DNA of 40,010 nt from Bacillota bacterium (GTDB lineage: Bacteria > Bacillota > Clostridia > Ch29): the NCBI GenBank assembly GCA_028686075.1, contig JAQUCT010000005.1, forward strand, positions 1 through 40,010, read 5' to 3'. The notes under the pieces were generated by a model. That model searched no databases. It saw nothing but the letters and a program-made list of their open reading frames with translations, and was not told where the DNA came from. Shown piece after piece: positions 24,426-32,987 of the stretch; position 1 is the stretch's first letter; every line of letters starts with the position of its first letter. The position numbers and the translations under genes were made by a program.

Positions 24426-25391
24426 ATGCAGGAGCATCAGCAGATAATTTTTCCGATAATAATAGCATTTCTTATAGTAATAATAATAGGACCTATAGTA
24501 ATACCCATTTTAGAGAAGCTTAAAATGGGCCAGAGTATCCGGGGCGACGGTCCCAGAACCCATTTCAAGAAATCGGGCACTCCAACAATGGGCGGTATTA
24601 TTATAGTAATAGCTGTTTTTTTCTCGGTACTTATAACCGCACAGTGGGAAAGGGAAATGCTTTTTATACTGGCAAGTATCCTGGGGTTTGGGTGTATAGG
24701 CCTTGTTGACGACTTTATTAAGGTTGTAATGAGACGTTCCTTAGGTCTTAGGGCTACCCATAAGATTATTGCCCAGATACTGTTGGGTATAGTGCTGGCC
24801 ATCTACGCTTACCGATCCCCCAATGTAGGGTCGTCAGTGTTAATACCCTTTACCTCCCAAGTGTGGGATATGGGGATATGGTATATACCCTTCACGGCAA
24901 TAATCATATTTGTGGGTACGGTAAACAGCGTGAATTTTACCGACGGCCTGGACGGCCTGGCCGCCGGCATTACAATGATTGTAATGGCGTTTTTAAGCCT
25001 GGTGGCCCTTAAGGCGGGGCAGAAGGAAATAGCCATAATATCCGCCGCCGTTACCGGTTCCACGCTGGGTTTTTTGAGGTACAACTCTCACCCGGCCCAG
25101 ATTTTTATGGGGGATACCGGGTCCATGGCCCTGGGAGGGGCGGTGGCCGCGGTTGTTGTGCTTTTAAAGCTGCCGCTGCTTTTACCTATTATAGGCGGCA
25201 TTTATGTTTTGGAGACCCTTTCAATAATAATACAGGTTGTAAGTTTTAGGCTGACCGGGAGAAGGATTTTTTTAATGGCACCGCTGCATCACCATTACGA
25301 GGTTAAGGGCTGGGAGGAGACCAAGATTGTTGTGGTGTTCTGGATAATCACTATAGTACTTGTATTGGTAGGAGTACTTGCTATCAGATAG
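24426..25391 (+). CDS. mraY: phospho-N-acetylmuramoyl-pentapeptide transferase
   Basis: A 321-residue polytopic membrane enzyme with about ten hydrophobic segments that transfers phospho-MurNAc-pentapeptide onto undecaprenyl phosphate, forming lipid I. Family motifs are KKSGTPTMGGI, LVDDFIKV (the DD pair), NFTDGLDGLAAG (catalytic aspartate region), FMGDTGSMALGG and APLHHHYEVKGWEE (HHH motif on the cytoplasmic loop). The in-frame TTG at 24408 lies before the GAGGAG ribosome site, so ATG 24426 (8-base spacing) is taken; this gives the usual family length. Very secure. Confidence 0.97.
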   Translation: MQEHQQIIFPIIIAFLIVIIIGPIVIPILEKLKMGQSIRGDGPRTHFKKSGTPTMGGIIIVIAVFFSVLITAQWEREMLFILASILGFGCIGLVDDFIKVVMRRSLGLRATHKIIAQILLGIVLAIYAYRSPNVGSSVLIPFTSQVWDMGIWYIPFTAIIIFVGTVNSVNFTDGLDGLAAGITMIVMAFLSLVALKAGQKEIAIISAAVTGSTLGFLRYNSHPAQIFMGDTGSMALGGAVAAVVVLLKLPLLLPIIGGIYVLETLSIIIQVVSFRLTGRRIFLMAPLHHHYEVKGWEETKIVVVFWIITIVLVLVGVLAIR

Positions 25392-25406
25392 GAGAGGGAT
25401 GGCATT

Positions 25407-26771
25407 GTGGAAATAAAGGGCAAAAAGATTTTGGTCATCGGGCTGGCGGTGAGCGGCCTTGAAACGGCAAAGACGCTGCACGGCCTTGGAGCGCAAGTAT
25501 TGGTAAATGACCGGAAAAGCGAAGTGGGCCTCAAAGAGGCCATTGCAGCCCTTGAGGGTATGAATATTCAGTACGTATTAGGCGGCCATCCCGTGGAACT
25601 TGCCGCCTGGCCCCACCTTGCAGTAATAAGTCCGGGAGTTCCAATGGATATTCCCATGGTGAGAAGGATAGCAGAAAGCGGTAGAGAGGTAATTAGCGAA
25701 GTAGAACTGGCCTTCCGGCTTACCGGCACACCTATTGTGGCGATAACCGGTACCAATGGTAAGACCACCACTACCGCTCTTACTGGGGAAATATTTAGTC
25801 TGTCGGGGCGGACTACCCACGTGGTGGGCAATATAGGTACCCCCGTTATCCATACGGCGGTTAATTCAAGGTCCGGGGATGTCCTGGTAGCGGAGATAAG
25901 CAGCTTTCAACTGGAGGGTACAAGGGACTTTAGACCTGCGGCGGCAGCGGTGTTAAACATTACGCCGGACCACCTTGACAGGCACAGGACCTTTGACAAC
26001 TATACCGGCATAAAGGCGCGAATACTTAGAAACCAGGGACCGCAGGACTATGCGGTACTTAACGCCGATGAGCCGGTTACTGCCTCGCTGGCGAAAAAGT
26101 GCAGAGCAAAGGTTTTATACTTCAGCCGGCAGAGAATAATGGATACAGGAGCCTTTGTGGAGGACGGGTACGTGGTACTAAGGAAGGGCAAAATACTTGA
26201 GCGGGTATGCCGTGCAGCGGATTTGAAAATACCGGGGGACCATAACCTGGAGAACGCCCTTGCTGCCGCAGCCCTGGCGTGGTGTATGGACGTGCCGGTA
26301 AAAGTTATGGGGGAAGCCCTGAAAAGTTTCGAAGGCGTGGCGCACCGTTTAGAATACGTGGATACCGTAAGAGGAGTTAAGTTTATAAACGATTCAAAGG
26401 GCACAAACCCCGATGCCTCCGCTAAGGCGATAAAGGCAGTGGATAGGCCGGTGGTGCTTATAGCAGGCGGGTATGACAAGGGCGGGGACTTTGATGGGTT
26501 TGTTAAAGGGTTTGACGGTAAAGTAAAGGGCGTGGTGCTTATGGGTGCAACGGCGGAGAAACTAAAATGCGCATGTCAAAAAGTAAACTTGAGTAGTATT
26601 TATGTAGTGGAGGATATGCAAGAGGCGGTAAAAAAAGCGGCACTGATAGCGGAGGAGGGAGACACGGTCCTTTTATCCCCGGCCTGTGCAAGCTGGGATA
26701 TGTATAACAATTTCGAAGAGCGGGGAAAAGAGTTTAAAAAGGCTGTGGGTTTGTTAAGGAGGTTTGATTAA
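25407..26771 (+). CDS. murD: UDP-MurNAc-L-alanine--D-glutamate ligase
   Basis: A 454-residue Mur ligase adding D-glutamate to UDP-MurNAc-L-Ala. The N-terminal Rossmann-like domain KILVIGLAVSGLETA binds the UDP part. The P-loop is TGTNGKTTTT (about 115). NITPDHLDRH, then FINDSKGTNPDA and the C-terminal LLSPACASWDMYNNFEERG are MurD signatures. GTG 25407 follows GGAGAGGG at 25391-25398. The last base of the gene is the first of ftsW (ATG overlap at 26771). No murC is seen in the window, so it must lie elsewhere. Very secure. Confidence 0.96.
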   Translation: MEIKGKKILVIGLAVSGLETAKTLHGLGAQVLVNDRKSEVGLKEAIAALEGMNIQYVLGGHPVELAAWPHLAVISPGVPMDIPMVRRIAESGREVISEVELAFRLTGTPIVAITGTNGKTTTTALTGEIFSLSGRTTHVVGNIGTPVIHTAVNSRSGDVLVAEISSFQLEGTRDFRPAAAAVLNITPDHLDRHRTFDNYTGIKARILRNQGPQDYAVLNADEPVTASLAKKCRAKVLYFSRQRIMDTGAFVEDGYVVLRKGKILERVCRAADLKIPGDHNLENALAAAALAWCMDVPVKVMGEALKSFEGVAHRLEYVDTVRGVKFINDSKGTNPDASAKAIKAVDRPVVLIAGGYDKGGDFDGFVKGFDGKVKGVVLMGATAEKLKCACQKVNLSSIYVVEDMQEAVKKAALIAEEGDTVLLSPACASWDMYNNFEERGKEFKKAVGLLRRFD

Positions 26772-27877
26772 TGGAGAAGGACAATGCCGTGGATTTTACG
26801 CTGCTGTTTGTAACAATACTTCTGGTTATAATAGGGATAATAATGGTTTTTAGCTCCAGTTCCGCCAGTGCCTATTATACCCACGGGGACAGCTATTATT
26901 TTTTAAAGAGACAGATGATGTGGGCGGGATTGGGTTTTGTAGCAATGTTCGTATTGGCAAAATTTAACTACGAAAACTACGACAGATTGTCGAAACATAT
27001 ACTGATAGCCGGACTGTTGTCACTCCTTCTGGTATTCATACCGGGGCTTGGGGTTACGCTAAACGGTGCAACCCGGTGGATAGCCATAGGAGGGATTACT
27101 ATACAGCCCTCCGAGTTTGCAAAGTTGGCAGTGATAGTATACACAGCCAGCGCTTTGAATAGAAAAAAGGATAATGTAAGGAGTTTTTCAAAGGGAGTGG
27201 TACCTTTTCTATTGGTGGCAGGGGCCGTATTCGGCCTTATAATGCTCCAGCCGGATTTTAGCACCGGAGTAAGCATAGCTGCCATAGTTATCGTTATGAT
27301 ATTTCTGGCAGGGGCAAATATAGGGCATTTGGTAGGGCTTGCCCTTCCGGCCTTTACCGCCCTTGTAATAATGATTATTTCCGAGCCCTATAGGATGGTA
27401 AGGTGGACTTCTTTTTTGGACCCTTTCCAGGACCCGAGGGCCAGTGGATATCAGGCGATTCAGTCTTTGTACGCTCTGGGTTCCGGCGGACTGTTCGGGC
27501 TGGGCTTAGGACGGAGCAGGCAGAAGTTTTTTTACATACCGTTGCCGCAGAACGATTTCATATTTTCCATTATTGGTGAAGAGCTGGGTTTTATAGGTGC
27601 GGCTACCGTTGTATTCCTTTTTATGCTTCTAATCTGGAGGGGAATAAGGATTGCAATCCATGCTCCGGACTTTTTCAGCAGCATACTGGCAGCGGGAATA
27701 GTGGCTATGATAGCTATACAGGTAATAATGAACATAGCTGTAGTAACATCGTCAATGCCGGTCACCGGGATTCCGCTTCCCTTTATAAGTGCCGGCGGCT
27801 CTTCTTTGCTGTTTACCCTCTCGGCGGTGGGTATACTGCTCAATATATCGAGAAGAACATCCTTAAACTGGAGCTGA
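26771..27877 (+). CDS. ftsW: SEDS-family peptidoglycan polymerase (FtsW/SpoVE)
   Basis: A 368-residue protein with about ten transmembrane helices. SEDS-family marks: MVFSSSSASAYY in the first helix, YFLKRQMMW, GGITIQPSEFAKLA, the catalytic-site region WTSFLDPFQDP, GLGRSRQKFFYIPLPQNDFI followed by FSIIGEELGF, and SMPVTGIPLPFISAGGSS. These proteins polymerise glycan strands from lipid II together with a class B PBP; the likely partner is the PASTA-type PBP at 19336. Whether it works in vegetative division (FtsW) or spore cortex (SpoVE) cannot be told from sequence; in Bacillus spoVE occupies this same place. The ATG overlaps murD by one base. Confidence 0.93.
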   Translation: MEKDNAVDFTLLFVTILLVIIGIIMVFSSSSASAYYTHGDSYYFLKRQMMWAGLGFVAMFVLAKFNYENYDRLSKHILIAGLLSLLLVFIPGLGVTLNGATRWIAIGGITIQPSEFAKLAVIVYTASALNRKKDNVRSFSKGVVPFLLVAGAVFGLIMLQPDFSTGVSIAAIVIVMIFLAGANIGHLVGLALPAFTALVIMIISEPYRMVRWTSFLDPFQDPRASGYQAIQSLYALGSGGLFGLGLGRSRQKFFYIPLPQNDFIFSIIGEELGFIGAATVVFLFMLLIWRGIRIAIHAPDFFSSILAAGIVAMIAIQVIMNIAVVTSSMPVTGIPLPFISAGGSSLLFTLSAVGILLNISRRTSLNWS

Positions 27878-27881
27878 TTGG

Positions 27882-28994
27882 ATGAAGGTAATAATCAGCG
27901 GTGGAGGGACCGGAGGGCATATATATCCGGCACTGTCCATAGCAGATACCTTGAAAAGAAAAAACAAAGAAACGCATATTTTATACATAGGCACCGCTAA
28001 TGGTCTGGAAAGCAGCCTGGTTCCAAAGTATGGATACCGGTTTGAGGCCATTAGGGTGAAGGGGTTCCAGCGAAGGCTCTCGTTTGATACCCTAAAGTCC
28101 GCCGCCGAGCTTTTTAAGGGACTTTATGATGCCGAAAGGCTTGTCCGGCAGTACCGGCCAGATATTGTGGTGGGCACCGGCGGTTATGTGGCGGGACCGG
28201 TGCTTATGGCCGCTCACCTTAAGGGGATACCCATCCTGATACACGAGCAGAACGTTTTGCCCGGAGCAACCAACAGGATACTGGGACGTTTCGCCGATGC
28301 AATAGCGGTGAGCTTTGAAGAGGCAGTAAAGTATTTTAAAAAAAAGAACCGGGTTTTAGTCACCGGTAACCCCATAAGGAAGGGGATAATGGGGGGTAGC
28401 AGGGTGAAGGCGGCAAGAGAATTTGGGTTTGTACCCGAGCTGCCGGTGGTACTTAGTTTTGGCGGCAGTAAGGGTTCGGCCAGCCTCAACCGGGCTATGA
28501 CTGACTTTATTGCCGGTTTAATGGGTGGGGGTAGCTTTCAGTTGCTGCACACCACCGGCGAGGATCATTACCGAACCTTTATGGAGAGCCTTAGTAAAAG
28601 GGGAATAAGTACGGAAGGCAAAAAGAATATTAGGATTGTACCCTATCTTCACCGGATGCCCCAGGCCCTTTCGGCTGCGGACCTTGTAATTACAAGCGCC
28701 GGGGCGATAACCATAGCCGAAATAACGGCGGTGGGACTTCCTGCAGTGCTGGTGCCCAAGTCATACGTGGCAGGTAATCATCAGGAATACAACGCCCGGG
28801 CACTGGAAAAAAGAGGTGCTGCGGTGGTGCTACTGGAAAACCGGCTGGATGGGGATGTGTTATACAAAAAGGTTTCTGGACTTGTGAGGAACAAAGAGCG
28901 GCTTTTGGCTATGAAAAGGGCCAGCAAGGATATGGGAAAGACCGATGCCGCGGAAAGAATATGTGATATTATACTAAGGATGGTTAACAGGTAA
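27882..28994 (+). CDS. murG: UDP-GlcNAc:lipid I N-acetylglucosaminyltransferase
   Basis: A 370-residue GT28-family glycosyltransferase acting on the inner face of the membrane to convert lipid I to lipid II. The G-loop motifs are ISGGGTGGHIYPALSIAD (N-terminal) and FGGSKGSASLN. Further conserved parts are VGTGGYVAGPVL, IHEQNVLPGATNR, GNPIRKGI, and the donor-binding SAGAITIAEITAVGLPAVL followed by GNHQEYNARAL. ATG 27882 lies 4 bases after the ftsW stop with GGAGC in the end of ftsW. Length matches the family. Very secure. Confidence 0.97.
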   Translation: MKVIISGGGTGGHIYPALSIADTLKRKNKETHILYIGTANGLESSLVPKYGYRFEAIRVKGFQRRLSFDTLKSAAELFKGLYDAERLVRQYRPDIVVGTGGYVAGPVLMAAHLKGIPILIHEQNVLPGATNRILGRFADAIAVSFEEAVKYFKKKNRVLVTGNPIRKGIMGGSRVKAAREFGFVPELPVVLSFGGSKGSASLNRAMTDFIAGLMGGGSFQLLHTTGEDHYRTFMESLSKRGISTEGKKNIRIVPYLHRMPQALSAADLVITSAGAITIAEITAVGLPAVLVPKSYVAGNHQEYNARALEKRGAAVVLLENRLDGDVLYKKVSGLVRNKERLLAMKRASKDMGKTDAAERICDIILRMVNR

Positions 28995-29084
28995 CACTCT
29001 TTGGGATTTCGCATAGTATGGAATATATAATACTGTTTTTTCCCCGATTGTTTTAAGGCAGAAATCCCGGAGGTGGAACAACAA

Positions 29085-30332
29085 ATGTCATTATACAGGA
29101 TAACAGGGGGGAATCGCCTTACCGGCAATATTAAAGTGGAGGGCGCAAAGAATGCGGTACTCCCTATATTGGCAGCTACCATACTCAATGAAGGCATAAG
29201 CGTCATAGAAAACGTACCAGCCCTAAATGATGTGGTTACAATGCTGGAAATACTTAAGAAACTGGGGTGCCGTGTGGAATACCGGGATAAAACCGTTGTG
29301 GTGGATTCCTCCAGTATTACTTCAAATGAAATACCCACGGTACTGGTTAAAAGGATGAGGTCTTCAATAGTTCTGCTGGGGTCTTTGCTGGGAAGAACTG
29401 GAAAGGTTATAACCAGTTATCCCGGAGGCTGTGCCATAGGTGTCCGGCCCATTGACCTACATCTTAAGGGTCTACGACAACTGGGTGCCAATGTGGAAAT
29501 GCACGGCCAGATAATATGCGAAGGCAAAGACTTAAAAGGGACCGAAATACAGCTTGATTACCCCAGCGTCGGGGCCACCGAAAATATCATGCTGGCCGCC
29601 GTCCATGCAAAGGGCGAAACGGTGATAAGAAACGCAGCCAAGGAACCGGAGATAGTGGATTTGCAGGGGTTCCTTAACGCAATGGGAGCTAGAGTTTTCG
29701 GTGCGGGTAACCATATGATAAGGATAGAGGGCGTTAAAGAGCTTCACGATTGCAGGCATACTGTTATGACAGACCGGATAGCGGCTGGGACCTATATGGC
29801 TGCCGCCGCCGTAACGGGGGGAGAAATTTCCCTGGAGAACATCCTAGTGGACCACCTGCACCCGATAACAGACAAACTGAGGGAAAGCGGCTGCATAATT
29901 AAGACGAACTGCAGCAATATGAGGATAACAGCTCCTAAGAGGCTTAAAGCCATCGACCTAATAAGGACGCTGCCTTACCCCGGTTTCCCCACCGATGCAC
30001 AGCCTCAGATGATGGCGGCAATGTGTACCGCCGCAGGTACCAGCATATTCGTTGAGACCATATTTGAGAACAGGTACAGGCATATAGACGAGCTAATAAA
30101 GCTTGGGGCGGATATTAAGGTGGACGGGAGGATAGCCGTAGTAAGAGGTGTTCCAAGGCTAAGCGGAGCATTGGTTACTGCAAAGGATTTAAGGGGGGGA
30201 GCGGCACTGGTGCTTGCGGGACTGGTAGCGGAAGGGGTTACCGAAGTGGAAGGCGTAGAACACATTGACAGGGGATATGAGGACCTTGGAGAGAAACTAA
30301 AAAGCCTGGGTGCCGATATTATAATGGTATAG
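29085..30332 (+). CDS. murA: UDP-N-acetylglucosamine 1-carboxyvinyltransferase
   Basis: A 415-residue enolpyruvyl transferase catalysing the first committed step of peptidoglycan synthesis (PEP plus UDP-GlcNAc). GNIKVEGAKNAVLPILAA holds the conserved K and N of the active site. YPGGCAIGVRPIDLHLKGL carries the loop cysteine that reacts with PEP and is the fosfomycin target; because it is cysteine, the enzyme should be sensitive. FPTDAQPQMMA and the C-terminal RGGAALVLAGLVAEG are also typical. ATG 29085 is used, with GGAGG at 29069-29073; the in-frame GTG at 29073 overlaps that ribosome site. Very secure. Confidence 0.96.
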   Translation: MSLYRITGGNRLTGNIKVEGAKNAVLPILAATILNEGISVIENVPALNDVVTMLEILKKLGCRVEYRDKTVVVDSSSITSNEIPTVLVKRMRSSIVLLGSLLGRTGKVITSYPGGCAIGVRPIDLHLKGLRQLGANVEMHGQIICEGKDLKGTEIQLDYPSVGATENIMLAAVHAKGETVIRNAAKEPEIVDLQGFLNAMGARVFGAGNHMIRIEGVKELHDCRHTVMTDRIAAGTYMAAAAVTGGEISLENILVDHLHPITDKLRESGCIIKTNCSNMRITAPKRLKAIDLIRTLPYPGFPTDAQPQMMAAMCTAAGTSIFVETIFENRYRHIDELIKLGADIKVDGRIAVVRGVPRLSGALVTAKDLRGGAALVLAGLVAEGVTEVEGVEHIDRGYEDLGEKLKSLGADIIMV

Positions 30333-30344
30333 GAGGACGGGAAA

Positions 30345-31082
30345 ATGGGAAGAAGTAAAGAGAAAAGATACAGGATAGGTCCAGTTTTGCTACTTCTCAT
30401 TTTGGCTGTCGTAGTCGGACTTCTGGCCTTTTTTCGGACAAGCTTTTTTTGTATATCCGATATTACAGTACAGGGAAACAGTTTTGTGGATGAACAGGAA
30501 ATAGTTGAGTACTCCGGTATAGACCCGGGAGTGAATATACTGAGGGCAGACATAAAGGATGCAATTAATAATCTTCTGGCCCATCCCTATATACTCAGGG
30601 CCGATGTAGAAAGAAAAATGCCAAAGAGCATAGAAATTACCGTGGAGGAAAGGGACCTTATAGGATACTTACCCTATATGGGGAGTTACCTCCTTGTGGA
30701 CAACGAGAGAAGGGTAATAAGTGCGACCGCCCAGGTACCCGTTGAGGGACTTCCGGTATTTAAAGGGATTAAGGTTGAGGATTTTCAAGCTATGGAGATT
30801 TTGGACATTGATAATATCCAAAAATTTGATAAAATTATATATATTTCGAGATGTATTGGCAAAAATATTCTTCAATATGCTCCCATCGAGGTTAATGTAG
30901 AGGACCTGGAAGACATTGTTATAGGTTTGGACGACCGGTTTATACTAAGGGTAGGGGATATTGAGGAATTGGACTATAAGCTCGGTTACAGCAATACCAT
31001 ACTGGAGAAGCTTTACCCCCGGGAGGTAGGCGGCGAAATAGACGTTACCTGCGGGGAAAGGGCCTTTTTCAGGCCTTGGTAG
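30345..31082 (+). CDS. divIB: cell division protein DivIB/FtsQ
   Basis: A 245-residue bitopic membrane protein: a basic cytoplasmic tail (1-12), transmembrane helix (about 13-31), then a POTRA domain beginning FCISDITVQGNSFVDEQEI and a beta domain with VEERDLIGYLPYMGSYLLVD. It links FtsL/DivIC to the PBP in the divisome. The C-terminal GGEIDVTCGERAFFRPW is compatible with the family. ATG 30345 follows GGAGGACGGG. The end overlaps the spot where a TTG could start the DUF881 gene, but the better start there is downstream. FtsQ/DivIB family members diverge strongly, yet the fold order and location leave little doubt. Confidence 0.93.
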   Translation: MGRSKEKRYRIGPVLLLLILAVVVGLLAFFRTSFFCISDITVQGNSFVDEQEIVEYSGIDPGVNILRADIKDAINNLLAHPYILRADVERKMPKSIEITVEERDLIGYLPYMGSYLLVDNERRVISATAQVPVEGLPVFKGIKVEDFQAMEILDIDNIQKFDKIIYISRCIGKNILQYAPIEVNVEDLEDIVIGLDDRFILRVGDIEELDYKLGYSNTILEKLYPREVGGEIDVTCGERAFFRPW

Positions 31083-31099
31083 GATTAGGAGGAAGTAAT

Positions 31100-31804
31100 G
31101 TGAAAACGATTAAGGCACAGCTTTCAGTAGGCCTTGTGTGTCTGGTGCTGGGTCTAATGCTGACCCTTCAGTTCCGAAACGTACAGAATTACGGAGGTAT
31201 ATTGTCGGTACAAAGGGCCCAGGAGCTTGCGAGTGAATTAAAGGATGCAAGGGTGCAGAGGGATTCACTGCAGCAGAGGGTTAAGGAATACGAAAGCAGG
31301 ATACTGCAGTACGAGGAATCCGCCGCCGAGGTTAGCGTAATAGCCGAAGGCATGAGACAGGACCTGGAAAGGGCCCGTCTTCTGGCCGGCCTAACCGACA
31401 CCGGGGGCCCGGGAGTGGTGGTTACCCTGGCCGAGGTCCAGCCGGATCAGGAGTTTAATGTGTTCTATATACATTATGACAAACTGCTGAAGGTGCTTAA
31501 CGAACTGAACGCTGCCGGGGCGGAAGCAGTATCCATTAACGAACAGAGGGTTATAGCTACAACCGAGATAAGGCTTGCGGGCTCCCATATAAACATAAAC
31601 TATCAGAGGTTTGCACCTCCCTTTGTATTCAAGGCCATTGGAGACCCCCAGACTCTTGAGGCCGCATTAAAGCTAAAGGGTGGTATTGTCGAGGAACTCG
31701 AGTATTATGGTATATCGGTGAGCATAAAAAAGGAGCAGGATGTGTTTGTGCCAAGATACAGTAAAGTGCTCGAGTTTAAATACGCGGAACCTGTTAACAA
31801 GTAG
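31100..31804 (+). CDS. DUF881 membrane-anchored protein, first of two
   Basis: A 234-residue protein with one N-terminal transmembrane helix (about 6-24), a coiled coil (about 36-90, VQRDSLQQRVKEYESR) and a DUF881 domain beginning LLAGLTDTGGPGVVVTLAE. The typical GAEAVSINEQRV and FKAIGDPQTLEAAL segments are present. The fold resembles a ferredoxin-like dimer, and genes of this type sit next to sbp and divIB in many Clostridia; a role in division or wall synthesis is inferred from this. GTG 31100 with GGAGG at 31088-31092 is preferred to TTG 31076. It is paralogous to the next gene. Confidence 0.9.
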   Translation: MKTIKAQLSVGLVCLVLGLMLTLQFRNVQNYGGILSVQRAQELASELKDARVQRDSLQQRVKEYESRILQYEESAAEVSVIAEGMRQDLERARLLAGLTDTGGPGVVVTLAEVQPDQEFNVFYIHYDKLLKVLNELNAAGAEAVSINEQRVIATTEIRLAGSHININYQRFAPPFVFKAIGDPQTLEAALKLKGGIVEELEYYGISVSIKKEQDVFVPRYSKVLEFKYAEPVNK

Positions 31805-31815
31805 GGGGAAGGCCG

Positions 31816-32541
31816 ATGGATAGGCTATACAAAAGTGGTGTAATGTTTTTGGGGGCACTGTTACTGGGGCTGACCTTTACTGTTCAATTCACGACATCCC
31901 AGGAGGGCGTAGGGATAGTTACTTCTGATACGGTACCGCAGCTTGAGAACGAACTGCACAATACAAGGGCTGAAATTGAGGGCCTGAGGCAGCAGTACAT
32001 CGATCTAAGGAGCAGAGTGCGGGAATACGAAAAGGCAGTGGGCGAACGGGGGGACCTAAATGAGATACTGGAGCAGCAGCTTGAGCAGGTAAAGATGCTG
32101 GCGGGGCTGTCGGAGGTGACAGGGCCGGGTATAGAGATTGTGCTGGATGACAGTAGCTGGGAAATGACATCGGACAACGACCCCAACCTCTTATTGGTTC
32201 ACGATGAGGACATACTGACGATTGTCTCGGAGCTTAAGGCTGCGGGTGCCGAGGCCATAGCAATAAACGGCCAGAGGATAATGTTCAATACTGAGATACG
32301 CTGCGGGGGACCGACAATAAACATCAATTCGGTGAGATACGCACCTCCGTACACAATAACGGCCATAGGCGAACCCTCCACCCTTTACGGGTACATGAGC
32401 GGCAGTGAGAGCGGATATCTTGACCTTCTGGAATACTACGGGCTCCAGATAAACGTTGAACAAAGGGAAGAACTGGTTGTCCCTGCATATACCGGCAGAA
32501 CTAATTTTAAATACGTGAAAACACAAAAAGAGGGTGAATGA
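31816..32541 (+). CDS. DUF881 membrane-anchored protein, second of two
   Basis: A 241-residue tandem paralogue of the preceding gene with the same plan: transmembrane helix (about 8-26), coiled coil (about 42-92, HNTRAEIEGLRQQYIDLRSR) and a DUF881 domain (MLAGLSEVTGPGIEIVLDDS; GAEAIAINGQRI; ITAIGEPSTLYGYM). Keeping two diverged copies side by side, with the same helix and coil, suggests a heterodimer. ATG 31816 has GGGGGAAGG upstream. One base separates its stop from the sbp start, so it is in one transcript with divIB and sbp. The molecular function is unknown. Confidence 0.92.
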   Translation: MDRLYKSGVMFLGALLLGLTFTVQFTTSQEGVGIVTSDTVPQLENELHNTRAEIEGLRQQYIDLRSRVREYEKAVGERGDLNEILEQQLEQVKMLAGLSEVTGPGIEIVLDDSSWEMTSDNDPNLLLVHDEDILTIVSELKAAGAEAIAINGQRIMFNTEIRCGGPTININSVRYAPPYTITAIGEPSTLYGYMSGSESGYLDLLEYYGLQINVEQREELVVPAYTGRTNFKYVKTQKEGE

Positions 32542-32542
32542 A

Positions 32543-32890
32543 TTGATTCTACCACTTATAGGGCTTGCTTTAGGAATACTATTGGGCTTTTTCTTTCCAT
32601 TCAACGTACCGGTGGTGTATTCAGCCTACCTGTCGGTTGCAATACTGGCGGCTCTGGACTCGGTGTTTGGTGGTATAAGGGCGTCCCTTGAAAACAGTTT
32701 CGACAGCGACATCTTTATAACGGGTTTTTTTGGCAATGCAATCCTTGCGGCTTCACTTGCCTACATAGGAGACAGGCTGGGTGTGCCCATATACCTCGCT
32801 GCCGTTGTTGCATTCGGGACAAGGCTGTTCCAGAACTTTGCAGGTATAAGGCGTCACCTGTTCAACATACGCAGGGAATCAACAAAATAA
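32543..32890 (+). CDS. sbp: small basic protein Sbp (DUF1290)
   Basis: A 115-residue membrane protein with four hydrophobic segments. ILPLIGLALGILLGFFFP opens it; the conserved core is YLSVAILAALDSVFGGIRAS, then DIFITGFFGNAILAASLAYI and GDRLGVPIYLAAV. In Bacillus and most Clostridia sbp lies just before ftsA. Its exact role is not settled. TTG 32543 is chosen because the family N-terminus begins there and AGGGTGA lies upstream; GTG 32534 would overlap the ribosome site. The end is basic (RRHLFNIRRESTK), as the name suggests. Confidence 0.92.
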   Translation: MILPLIGLALGILLGFFFPFNVPVVYSAYLSVAILAALDSVFGGIRASLENSFDSDIFITGFFGNAILAASLAYIGDRLGVPIYLAAVVAFGTRLFQNFAGIRRHLFNIRRESTK

Positions 32891-32987
32891 TTTGATTAAA
32901 ATAAAGGAAAAGGTACAGCCGCGTTGAAATTTATTATTGGATTGTACTGTTTGACAAGCGGATGGGCCTGAAGGGGGCAGTAGAAGT